Of a stretch of DNA of 64,000 nucleotides, positions 1 to 10,285 are shown piece after piece. Source of the stretch: Asterias rubens (lineage: Eukaryota > Echinodermata > Asteroidea > Forcipulatida > Asteriidae). Location: contig NC_047083.1 in assembly GCF_902459465.1 (NCBI RefSeq), forward strand, positions 746,501-810,500, given 5' to 3'. The notes under the pieces were generated by a model. It was not told the origin of the DNA. It searched no databases and was given only the letters and a program-made list of their open reading frames with translations. Position 1 is the stretch's first letter. Each line of letters begins with the position of its first letter. A program made the position numbers and the translations under genes.

Positions 1-173
1 ATTGATTCTGAAGTTTCCTCAACTCATGTGGGGTGGTATTCACAAAAAGTCTTGTAGGACTAGCCTTAAGTTTTTAAAAAATAACTCTAGGACTAGACCC
101 AATTCTTCGGACCATCTTTTTGAAATGGACATCATGATCACTGAGTTCAATCAAAGCTGTATCACACCAAGAG

Positions 174-353
174 GCAGTTTACAGTCAACCCGTTCCAGGC
201 AAACTCCATGAAGGCAAAGCAGTTTACAGTCGACCCGTTCCAGGCAAACTCCATGAAGGCAAAGCAGTTTACAGTCGACCCGTTCCAGGCAAACTCCACG
301 AAGGCAAAGCAGTTTACAGTCAACCCGTTCCAGGCAAACTCCACGAAGGCAAA
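174..353. repeat. 45-bp minisatellite, 4 copies
   Basis: Four adjacent 45-bp units (starts 174, 219, 264, 309) that differ at only a few bases. The unit length is a multiple of three, so open frames run through it on both strands (for example a 15-residue repeat with QFTVDPFQANS). That is explained by the repeat and is not evidence for a gene. Confidence 0.9.
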
Positions 354-1720
354 ATATTCTCATGCCAATTTTCTTTTAGTTATCTTGGGGATAGTTTGTA
401 ATGTAAGACATTGTTTGAAAAAGTGTAGCTAGCTAGGCAGTTGGTCGACAGTTGCAAGCTGTGACAAGGCCCCAATGGTAAGAGATGGATCTAATTGGTC
501 GTTTAGTTTAATTGTCTCTAACTTAACTTGTTGGAACAAATAAAATTACGTCAAAATTCTTACTTGTATTGAGGAAGTTAGAGAGGGCAAGCCAATGGTC
601 CTGGTGAACTTTATTTGTACAACGTTGTAGATGGTCTGCCTCATGGTTCTGATTTGATTATTTTACTGAGTGTTGTTTTTTTTATCTGAAACCTCCGCTC
701 TAGAACAGGAAATCCTGAGCCCACATTGAAAATCCTGTCTAGAAAATAGCCTTGGGGCTTGTGTTTGGGAATTTGTACTTTTGTTTTTACGATCAGTAGA
801 CTTGACTTGAAACTTTGGTTTGTAAGTCTCTTTTTTGAGAGAGAGATGTTCAACTAGAACTATCATGTAAAAGAGGGAAACACTGTGAGGAATATTTGTT
901 TTTTGTTTGATATGGTGTTATTTTAGGCTAGACTTTCTATGTTGGGGCTAAAGAAGCACTTGGACCATACTGAGTTGTTGTGGATATTTACCGGGGGAAA
1001 AAAGGTTATCAGGGGACTTGTACAAGTTTATTTGACCTGTGTGTGCTTAACTATGTGGTTGTTTGGTTTGGAGTTTGGGCAGTTGGTGCTTGTTCCTACC
1101 TCCACATCATGTAGGCCTTTGGATTGTTGTAAACCCATCCCCTCATTATTGCCCCTTGGTTTGCCACAGACCCTGCCAGCTAAGAATGTTGGTTGCCATG
1201 GGTGACTTGGCTTGGCTCAAGGTAGCCATTAATGGTATTCAGGGACTGGCTTGGAATCAGACAAAAAATCTAATCTGGAAGTCTGGAAACAATCAGGAAT
1301 AGTTTATTAGTGGCTTTTTGTTTCAAAGAGTATTTGAGGAAGAATTGTGCTAGGGTCGAAACGTCAGATCACTTACTATTTTGTTCGGTCTGTTCTATAG
1401 GTCCTTTTGGTTGATAAGCAGTTTGCAACAGCTTTTAAAGCTATATTTAATTTAATAACTTAGAGAAACCGTGAGGAAAGAAATATACCAACAATTGAAG
1501 GGAACATTGGGGAAAGTTTTGTTTGGAAAGGTGTATTTTGGCAAGAATATGCCTAACTAAATAATGAAGAGTTTTCATTCTGATGAAGGTTTCATAAGTT
1601 TGTCAACAAGTTTATCCTTTGTGACTGTTCCCTTTGTTTCCAACTTCTTGAGGTCCTTTCTTCCAACCCCCTGGTCGCCATACTAATTGTTTACCCCTTG
1701 TTTTCTCTGTGGGCTTCTGA

Positions 1721-1740
1721 CTCTCTCTCTCTCTCTCTCT
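1721..1740. repeat. (CT)10 microsatellite
   Basis: Uninterrupted CT dinucleotide run in the DNA left of TSP-A. Confidence 0.9.
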
Positions 1741-1990
1741 ATTCATGTATTTCCACTTCAATGTTCTACATTTAGGGTCAAAATGTCAGGCCATCAAACA
1801 AAAAATTGCAACTCTAACTTGAAATGAATACATGTTTTTTAGAAGTTGATGATAGTGATACATGTGCTGTTCATCAATTCTGAGTTCACTTCTCATGTTA
1901 ATTAGTGAAGAAATAGAATAAACACAGGGTTGGGTCAAGTTGCAATGTGTGGACCATAATGAGTTCAGCATGTGGGTAGCTATGCTTAAT

Positions 1991-2074
1991 GTACAGGGAA
2001 AGAATAAGTGCATTTCTAGTACAAGGAAAGAATAAGTGCATTTCTAGTACAAGGAAAGAATAAGTGCATTTCTA
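1991..2074. repeat. 28-bp tandem repeat, 3 copies
   Basis: Three nearly identical 28-bp units starting at 1991, 2019 and 2047, each containing AAGAATAAGTGCATTTCTA. Confidence 0.9.
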
Positions 2075-2463
2075 TATTCACAGGCTGGGCACATTTGAGT
2101 GAACTATTCTTTGACAACAAATTCCTTTCTTACTCACGAAGGAGTAATTTAGCTAATTGTCCAGCTTAAAATGAAAGGTTCTGGTAGTTGATTAGGGATG
2201 CTTTTCAATACTTAACTAGCCAGCAGAACAATTGGGAGAGAATTCTAGCTAATTTTATAGGTGTTTAAGATCCTCAGTGCATTTTGTATGGATTCTGTAA
2301 AACCGATTACACATTTTGGAGGTCTGTAATTGTAAAATAAAATGGAGTTTATTGATCAAGAGCTGTCTTCAAAGTATTTGTTTAGCAAAAAGAAACATTT
2401 CCTTTCCAAGTAAAATGCTCATTATTTGGTTTTAAACTTCAGATTTTTGTTTTGTCTTTACAG

Positions 2464-5400
2464 TTATGTGGATGCGCACTTCTTGGCGTTGGTCTATGGC
2501 TCTGTTTCGAACCCCAAGTCCAGCAATATGCCTCAGCATCGGGTGATCTGCAAGTATACAACATTGCCGTTTATGTCATCATCGGGATTGGGGGTTTGAT
2601 GATGCTTGTTGGATTCCTAGGATGCTGTGGGGCTTGTATGGAGAATACAGTACTCCTTGGCATGGTATGTATTAAGTCCGTCAATATTTGACCCAAAAAT
2701 CGATGTATCACTCAATTCAAAACTCAAATTAAGACTGAACTCAAAACTTGATGCAATTGACCATCACCTTGGAGATTCTACAAGGGTTGACTTGACTATT
2801 TTTTGCTTTTATTTGCTTTTATACCATAGGTCCTTTTGTTTGTTAAGCAGCTTGCGACAGCTTATTCTATTCGCTCAACTTTTTAAACCTTCTCTCCTTT
2901 AATATTAGTTCTTCACTTTCTTGCTGCTGATCTGTGTTGCTGAAGTAGGGGGCGGAGTTTGGTGCTACCTGAACAGGGAAAAACTGCAAGGAATTGTTGA
3001 ATCAGGTAGGTCTCGTAGATTATCCAAAGTTTCAACACTTTTAAGGATCAGTTAATCTCTAACGAGGCAGTACTCAGCAATAGAGTCTAGAGTTCTCCTG
3101 AAGATGATCAAACCATACTGATAGGAACACAAGTTGTCAACCAGTGGTTCTTTTCAGAACCAACACTACATGGTGTTACCGCAAGCTTCACCTAATGTTG
3201 CAATTAAACTGTGGTTTTGGCCCGTCTACAAATTTGAAAAATTTTGGGGGAGAAGTTCCTTTGTTGGGCTTGACACAAAGGGAAATGGGATATTTTAAAA
3301 GCATTCTTGTTCCTTAAACGTCTTCCTGTTCAGGAATGCAAGACACAATGACACTGACTTATATGACGGGTAATACGGTTGTGACGACAGCTGTTGATCG
3401 ACTGCAAAGAGATGTAAGTACTGAAAGTAACAATATTTGTCTTTAAAAAAAATCATTCAAGGCAGATAAAAAAGTATATTTTGATGTTCTCAAATATTCT
3501 AGACATTACACTTGCAAAGTCTGTTTTGATGTTCTCAAAATGGTCTAGAAGTTAGACTTGCATAGTCTGTTTTGAGGTTCCCAAAAGGGTACAAACTGTT
3601 AAACTTGTATAGTCTGTTTAGGTGATCTCAAACGGTTACCAGATGTTAGACAGTCTATTTCAACATATATTTTCTGTATTTTCTGTATTTTTATTGGTTT
3701 TAATTGTACAGCGCTTTGTTGTGATGTCTGTGACATGAAAGGTGTTTTTTCAAATAATAAATATTATTATTATTATATACTTATTGTTCTGTAGCTCAAG
3801 TGTTGTGGTGCAGTAGGACCGAGCGATTGGATAAAGACACCTGTTTCACCTGGTGAGACTTTGACATCCGTGCCGGACTCTTGCTGTATGACAGAGAGCC
3901 GAGATTGTGGAAAGACTGGCAGTATCCCTGCAGCTCTCGGAGTGAGCATCTACAGCAAGGTACTTATCTAGGGTTTGAGGCATTGCATGGTGAGGTATCA
4001 AGGTTTGTGGTAACACCATGTGTGTATCTACTTGCCAGGTAGAGTTTGTTCTTAGAGAACTGCCTTGCTTTATTGTACTACAGCGGAGTAGATTTATCAG
4101 ATGTTCGAGAGACTTCTAAGTTCTGAAAAGAACATATCATCTGAACCGTAATTGTATAATCGGCAAAGCATTCTAATGGAAACATCACACTAACTTGTTG
4201 TAGAGAAGACAATGAAGAAATTTCAGTTTTAGATGTAGGAGGGAAACCCCATATAGGGAAAACCCACGCAGTCAGGTAAGGACTGAAAACCCAATCCACA
4301 TGCAAGGCTCCGATCTGGGCCCGATTTCATAGAACTGCTAAGCACGAAAATTTGCTTAGCATGAAATTTCTTCCTTGATAACAACAGGATTACCAACCAA
4401 ATTTCCATGTGATTTTCAGGATAAGCAAAAACAGCTGATTACTAGTAACAAGCAATATGCAACAAATAGAAATTTTGTTGGTAATTCTGTTTTTATCAAG
4501 AAAGAAATTTCATGCTAAGCAAATTTTTGTGCTTAGCAGCTCTATCAAATTGGGCCCTGAGCTCAAACCAGGGTCAACATAGGTGAAAGGCAGGAACAGA
4601 AACCACTGCGTCAACCTGACTGCTCATGTCACCTGACTGCTCATGTCATATTCCCTAACTTCAGCAGCAGTAAAGCATACTGATTAGCATTATGCTGCAA
4701 AGGTGTCAGTCTAAGCAATGGTTTACCTTCATTTGAATGCGAGTACACGAAGATGGGTACTCCATGAACCATTTTGTTGTTAAGACTATTACAGCATTTT
4801 GACACCTTGCATGCTCAGTGGTAGTTTTAGGGGTGGAATTAGGGATGGGTACAGTGCAGTACCATCTTAAAGACGGCAAACTCCTAAATGAAAAAAAATG
4901 TATTTATTTCCTTTGGTAGGGTTGTGCAGCGGCTCTGTTTGAGAGGCTGGAAAACAATACAGTCTTGGTGGCCGGGCTCGCTATCGGAATCGGTGGTGTA
5001 CAGGTTAGTAATATCTCTTGCTAAGCAGTGAAGCAGTCTGTTTTATCAAATTTGTTTTCCCTTTTTTGCTATCATTGTTTTTGTCATATGTTCAGTTTTT
5101 AACTGCTAGGGTTTCTCTTTTTTAGCTGGTTTATTCCATAGTGGGGTTTCAATGTATAAGAGGGTTCCCCCAACACCCTGTGCTTTTTTTTAAGTGTCTT
5201 TTAGTGGTTTATCTAATATTTATTTTTACTTATTGTCGTCTTCTTATATAATGTTCCTTTGTACCCCGCTGTGGTGCAATTTTTGTGTGTTTTATCTATG
5301 CTATTTTTATCAATATTGTTATCTTGTAATGCCACATTATTCAGCTTCGTGCTTTCAACATTCTAGTGAAAATACTGCGACAGTTTTTGCTGAAACCTTT

Positions 5401-5532
5401 AACTTCGTGATTTTCATTTTTTTTTTTTTTTTTTTTTTTTCCCTTCATTTTCAGCTCCTTGGTATGCTGTTCTCACTGTGTCTGTGTTGCGCAATCAGAA
5501 GAGCAGACAGAGAAAAATCCTACGCAATCTAG
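2464..5532 (+). CDS. Tetraspanin TSP-A, 5'-partial (first coding exon outside window)
   Basis: Four-pass membrane scaffold protein of the tetraspanin family, which organises partner proteins in plasma or endosomal membranes. Six exons join in one frame with GT-AG introns: 2464-2664, 2909-3005, 3334-3413, 3795-3959, 4920-5003 and 5455-5532 (TAG), giving 234 residues. Numbered from the first visible residue: end of TM1 and small loop (1-35), TM2 ending in GCCGACME (53-60), TM3 with a Glu, then a large extracellular loop with CCG (129-131), PDSCC (Cys156/157), Cys164 and Cys183, making six cysteines, then TM4 and a short tail ending SYAI. An N-N-T sequon lies at 193-195 near TM4. The missing first exon should carry the initiator Met and most of TM1; I searched 1-2463 and found no candidate. 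The intron between the second and third visible exons is shifted relative to the paralogues TSP-B and TSP-C. Family assignment is firm; the specific orthologue (CD9-, CD63- or CD151-like) is not resolved. Confidence 0.92.
3480..3660. repeat. Degenerate ~45-60-bp tandem repeat in a TSP-A intron
   Basis: Three to four diverged units, each with a version of AGTCTGTTTTGATGTTCTCAAA, in the intron before the CCG exon. The last units are clearly decayed. Confidence 0.7.
3700..3778 (+). repeat. Retroposon 3' tail fragment with (ATT)n
   Basis: Begins with TACAGCGCTTTG and ends in an ATT repeat. This layout of a GCGC-containing tail followed by (ATT)n resembles the 3' end of the SINE at 32422-32825. 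It is probably a truncated retroposon copy inside a TSP-A intron. Confidence 0.45.
4230..4632 (-). mobile_element. tRNA-derived SINE (minus strand), split by a fold-back element
   Basis: Read on the minus strand, 4632-4561 carries an A-box-like GGTTGACGCAGTGG and a B-box-like CTGGTTTGAGCTC. After the fold-back element at 4317-4560 the SINE body resumes (4316-4230) with TTTTCAGTCCTTACCTG. The same body motif follows the intact head at 25465, which supports one original element with a later insertion. The tRNA head is diverged and not a working tRNA. Confidence 0.6.
4317..4560. mobile_element. Fold-back element, family B
   Basis: Near-palindromic element of about 240 bp with long terminal inverted repeats. 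It begins GGGCCCGATTTCATAGA and ends in the reverse complement. Internal mirrored blocks include GCTAAGCA, AAATTTCTTCCTTGAT and ACCAACCAAATTTCC. There is no coding capacity. It sits in the TSP-A intron before exon 4920-5003. About twelve relatives occur in the window. Confidence 0.8.
5417..5440 (+). promoter_or_regulatory. 24-T polypyrimidine tract before the last TSP-A exon
   Basis: An uninterrupted run of 24 T lies 14 nt before the acceptor of the terminal exon at 5455. It probably serves as the polypyrimidine tract of that intron; its exact length is likely variable or error-prone. Confidence 0.6.
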
Positions 5533-6478
5533 GCTCATCTACCTGCCATTCTTATACCAGGGGGGTTAAAGGTACATTTTGCTGTTAAATTGCCAGGGAG
5601 TCATCATAAGAAAACAGGTTTTCAGTCGAATTTGCTATTCTTATTCCTGGGGGATGAGGTACATTCTGCTGTTGAGATACCAGGGCGTTTATGGTTTAGG
5701 TAATTTGGTCAGGCTACGGCTACAGCTGGATCACCATTTGATAGAGCAACAGTCTTAGCAACAGCCCTAGCTGTAGCCATCAACTCATGGCTGCTCCCTC
5801 CTGTGGATAAGTCGCAGCTAATAGTTTTGTTAGCCACACTGAATACTTGAAGTAACCTGTCCATTTTACCTACTCTTCTTATCATTTTCTGAAATGTTAT
5901 TGCCAAAATCTAGATACATTTAACAACTTCATAAAAAGAAGACTCTGAGGAAGAAAATGTTTTCATTTCTTCACATCGGGTTTAATACTAAGATCAGATT
6001 ACGTTCTGTTTTAAAAAATAATTTGTTTTACTGGAGGGATAGATTTATTCCTAAAAAAGAAACTTGGGACAATTTTAACAGACAAATGTTTTAGATAATG
6101 AAATATCATATTTCGGTTGTACAGTACAGTTATTTCACCATTTTTGAGTATAAATTATTGCTATTCAGCCTTTTTTTTTGGATACAACTCTGACTAAGTT
6201 ATTTAAACTCAGACTTCGCTTATTTTAAATGCCCAGTTTTAGTTTTTTATAGCGCCCTCAATTTGCTACTGGTAGATTGAATTCCGCTTTTTTAATTTTA
6301 TTTTTTCGGTAGTATCCAAAGCCGTTGCTTAGAGAGCGCCCTATACAGGCTAAACACAGAACAAAGTGCGCAAATTTGTACCACTTAAAATGCACAAAAA
6401 TATAGTCGCAGCATATTTAAAAAGCGCCCTCACATGGTTCATTCAAAGTGGTACTCCACAGCTCTCTTTTGCCAACAC

Positions 6479-6711
6479 ATAGGCCCACAATCATAAAGCT
6501 GTTTAGCAGGAAATTCTGCTTAGCAAAGGAATTTGCTAAGCAAGAATTGAATGGGGTGTAAAAAACTTTTATTTAGCTCTATGGGTACAAGTCATTGCAA
6601 TGGTGGTAAACGTCCGGTATTTTGGCTGGTAACATATTTTGGCTCAGCAAGAGTTTTCTGCTCAGCATGTTTGTTGTGCTTATACATGCTTTATGAAACT
6701 GGGACCTGATA
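6479..6711. mobile_element. Fold-back element, family B (diverged)
   Basis: Starts near CCCACAATCATAAAGCTG and ends TTTATGAAACTGGGACC, with mirrored TGCTTAGCA-like blocks. It is an older copy of the element at 4317-4560. Confidence 0.6.
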
Positions 6712-7844
6712 AGTTGCATAAAGAGCGCCCTCAAGTTGTTGCGCACTGAACAGATACTAAATTGAAGGCAAGATATTGCTTACATTCATTGTTGTGTAAT
6801 GTACATGTGTTTAGATAGCATTGTACATTAGCATTGTAGTAAGAAGTACTGTAAAATACAACTAATTGGGACGCTATTTTAGAACTTTTAAGTAATGGTC
6901 TATGAAGAGACTATCATGAACTCAAATATATATTTTTTAATGTAACATAAATGTAACCCACACTGTTCGTTTTAAGTTATATAAAAAAATGCTTTTACGT
7001 GTTGTACCGACAATGTAATGACTTACCCGCTATAGGGGCGGAGCCATGGTGATAAAAACTGAGAATGCGCTTAGAGTTTATTAGCAGAAAATGGGTTACC
7101 AACCAGAAGTCTATGTTCTGGGTACCAGTTGTAATTGGTTCCCTAGTCGCCGTTCCCTAAATTTTGAAATATGTCACAAATGTGAATTTTTGCCAATTGA
7201 GGGACATTACCGTAATATTTCTACCAATCAGCCAATGGTACTTTTCATTCGGTTATTTTCACTTCTTGCAATTTATTTATAGTTGATTATTAGTACTTTG
7301 TTAAGAGAAAAACCCTCAAACTGTTCCTGAACTTTTCCCGAGAAATTGTTTCAGGAGAGTTTTTAAATGGTGTAAAGTATGTCGAAACGTTCTGTCCATT
7401 ACCAACAACAAATGAAACATTTGCAATATAAAAATCCCTAAATTTTATATCATATTTTTCCGTCTTTCAAAAACTCCCTAAAGAGGTCACTGAACTTCGA
7501 TTGTTTAATTAAGGAATTTATCGACCAATGATATGTGACTTTCATGTGACTCCTTTAACAAATTTGAAAATGTTCCCGAATAGACCAGTAAAAATGGAAG
7601 TATTTTCTTAAAAGATTGTCTTTTAAAATATTCTCGTAACCAAGAAAGATATTTATACCTATATCCAGTAAAATGCTATAAAAACAATACCTGTATTGTA
7701 TTTATATCCTCCATTAAAATTTTAACACTTGTCCAAGTTATCTATTTGACTTATTCAGTATTTGTTGTGTATTTATGTAAGTGTATTTTTGTAACAAAAT
7801 TTTTTGTACGCTGTAGTAATAGAAACTAATGCTTAGACAGATTA

Positions 7845-8001
7845 ATTCCACCAATGGGAGACTTTCTGGGACGATAGAGGGCAGCAGACTTACCGGGTAA
7901 ATCCATTGTTCTCAGAATTATGCGCATGTTCAGAACTACGTAAACAATGGAAATTTACCCGGTATGTCTGCTGCCACCTAGTGTTGGAAAGTCTCCTATT
8001 A
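7845..8001. mobile_element. Fold-back element, family D
   Basis: Inverted repeat of about 155 bp. The left arm has GGGCAGCAGACTTACCGGGT and the right arm has its mirror ACCCGGTATGTCTGCTGCC, around a core with AATTATGCGCATGTTCAGAA. The outer ends GGGAGACTTTC and GAAAGTCTCC also mirror. A second copy is at 39863-40013. Confidence 0.75.
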
Positions 8002-8109
8002 CAAGGCAAAGACGTGACGGTCAACCGACAAAATAAGACAGTCGTCTGCCAGTGGTAGGTTCAGTAGAGTCCTCGTCCGTTCAAGAAACAGTTTTAAATT
8101 GTTCTGTCA

Positions 8110-8330
8110 TCTTGAAGATTTACATAACACTTTGATGACACTAAACTTTTAAGTGGTTATGCTAGTATAACACTTAGTAAACACTGTTAATGATAGTGAA
8201 ACACTTTGTGAACACCAACCTTTTAAGTGTTTATGCTGGTGTATCCCTTTGTAAACACCCAACTTTTAAGTGTTAACACTAGTGCAACACTATGTTGACA
8301 CTTAACTTCTTTGTGTTTATGCTAGTGTAC
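8110..8330. repeat. Degenerate ~50-60-bp tandem repeat
   Basis: Four to five diverged units, each with ACTTTTAAGTGTTTATGCTAG-like sequence followed by a variant of CAACACTTTGT. Confidence 0.65.
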
Positions 8331-9603
8331 GACTTTTATCATTCGTATCATGGATTTTTCATTTGTTTAATTTCTTTGTTGTGGAAATATACTTTGAGAA
8401 AAAATAAAAACAACCTTGTAAATTTAAAGGAAAATTTGAGTGCAGTTCATTTAATTAATGGTTCGTGGTTTTTGAAAAATCGCAAGAAAAATAAGCTAAT
8501 ATAATTAAGCATTTTTAAATTTTCTTTTCAATTTAAACACAAATCTTGTAAGATAAAAACAGAATTCAAGAGAACAATCTTTTTTAAAGAAATGACAGAA
8601 TAATCTCGTCTCGGCCGTCAAATTTCAAGTCCTAAAAATCATCAGCAGCACAAAATTACAAGACAACATTTTTAATTTCTTCTTTTTTTTTTTCAATTAA
8701 GAATTTACAAAATTCTTTCTGAAAAGACACACTTAACACAAAATGTTTCTTACATCTCTACATAAGAAATATACTTGGTCAGTTTAAAGTTTCTAAAACC
8801 TTAACAAATTTTCGGTCCTGAAACTAAACAAAAACCACCAATTGCTAGGATTTCTTTTTTAAAAAGATTAAGAGAACACAGCCAGCCCATGCTATAAATA
8901 CCACTGTTTGGCCCGGCAAGATGCTTTGTTAAAAGTTTGTTGAAATTACCCTTCATAAATGGTAAATCCAAAAGCTTGTCGGCAGAGGTATGTCCATATA
9001 ATGTAGGAACTTAAAACACTACGTGGACTTACACACGTCCACACAGTGTCTGTTTTTAAGTACTAAAGAATAGGATCTTCATCAAGTGAACAACAAACTT
9101 GAAATAATAGGAAGTATCTAACATCATGGGATTAAACAGTTTTTGGTCCTATCATTAAAAAGAAATATTTGGATAGCTTCAAGGAAGTACATGAAAGTTT
9201 TTTTAGTAATAAAATATTATTTTTCTTGTAAGGAGAATCGTTTGGCGAGAGGGGGGAGTTGGGAGTCTTTGGGGGTGGGGGGGGCTTTGGAAGGGATGAG
9301 GGATATACAATAATTTAATCTTAAGTTTTGGTCATAAAAATTAATAAAAATATGAAATGGCCTACTTTTCAGGCTAAGAGTCTCTGCATAACAAAATATC
9401 AAGATTTTGTTCAATCAAAAACAAAAGGTAGAAATCTTACCAGGCAAGATTATACTTATAAAGAAGAATACTACATACATATTAAAAAGAGAAATGGGCG
9501 ACTCATAATTATGATTATATGGAGGAAAAAAAACCCAATTGACTGTCTTGATTGCATCTCGAACTCAGTTCTTCTAAAACTGACACTTCTGCCCCTTTTC
9601 ACC

Positions 9604-9872
9604 AGGGCCCATTTTCATTGCGCTGCTTAGCGGCCGATTTTGTGCTTACTTTGCAATTTGTATTTCATAAGCACATGAAAAGGCATGCTAACCTTCCGGT
9701 GCTTACCGCACGAAAATAAGTAACGTCACAATGCAAATCCGCGGTAAACACGCAATATGGCCACCCAATTTTTCTGCTAACCTGTGAAATACGCTAAGGC
9801 TTAAGCACATTTTTCTGCTACAGTAAGCACGCAAATTTGCTTACCGTTAAGCAGTGCTATGAAATTGGGCCC
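9604..9872. mobile_element. Fold-back element, family B
   Basis: Bounded by AGGGCCCATTTTCATTGCG on the left and TATGAAATTGGGCCC on the right, with internal mirrored GCTTA/TAAGC blocks. The core differs from other copies. Confidence 0.65.
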
Positions 9873-10016
9873 AGAAGTTTAGGGCATGATATTTGGCCCT
9901 TGGGAAATAAAGTAGGACAATTTTATTATTTGAGTACAAGGGTTGCCTCACTTGAACATATCCTAGACCTAGGAGAGTCTTTCTTGAAAGCTTCAAGAAA
10001 GTCTCTGGGTCAAAGC

Positions 10017-10226
10017 CTGTAAGCACAAAAATTTGCTTAGCACGAAATTTCTTCCTTGATTAAAAACTGGATTACCAACCAAATTTCCATTTGTTGCATA
10101 TTGCTTGATACTGGTATTCAGCTGTTGTTTGCTTATCTTGCAATCACCTGGCAATTTGGTTGGTAATCCTGTTTTTATCATGCTAAGCAAATTTTAGTCC
10201 TTACAGGCTTTATGAAATTGGGCCCT
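10017..10226. mobile_element. Fold-back element, family B, left end truncated
   Basis: The left arm starts inside the repeat at TGTAAGCACAAAAATTTGC; the right arm is complete and ends TATGAAATTGGGCCCT. The centre matches the copies at 4317 and 52583. Confidence 0.75.
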
Positions 10227-10230
10227 GCCG

Positions 10231-10285
10231 TCGATTTCACAAAGAGTTAGGACTCGTCTTATCTCGAGTCTATAGTTCTGTTTGT
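10231..10285. mobile_element. Fragment of fold-back family C
   Basis: GATTTCACAAAGAGTTAGG matches the terminal repeat of the elements at 45198 and 55371, but no matching right arm follows. Confidence 0.5.

Larger units (their letters stand above)
1..2463. other. Intron or upstream DNA of TSP-A, no gene recognised
   Basis: Left of the first visible TSP-A exon. It holds two minisatellites (174-353 and 1991-2074) and a (CT)10 microsatellite at 1721-1740. Short open frames here show no tetraspanin TM1 motif or other recognised domain. Because the exon at 2464 begins at a splice acceptor, this is most simply intron 1 of TSP-A. Confidence 0.6.

Noticed and set aside
939..1205. First coding exon of TSP-A
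   Set aside because: The frame has hydrophobic stretches but no tetraspanin TM1 pattern or suitable donor leading in phase into the exon at 2464.
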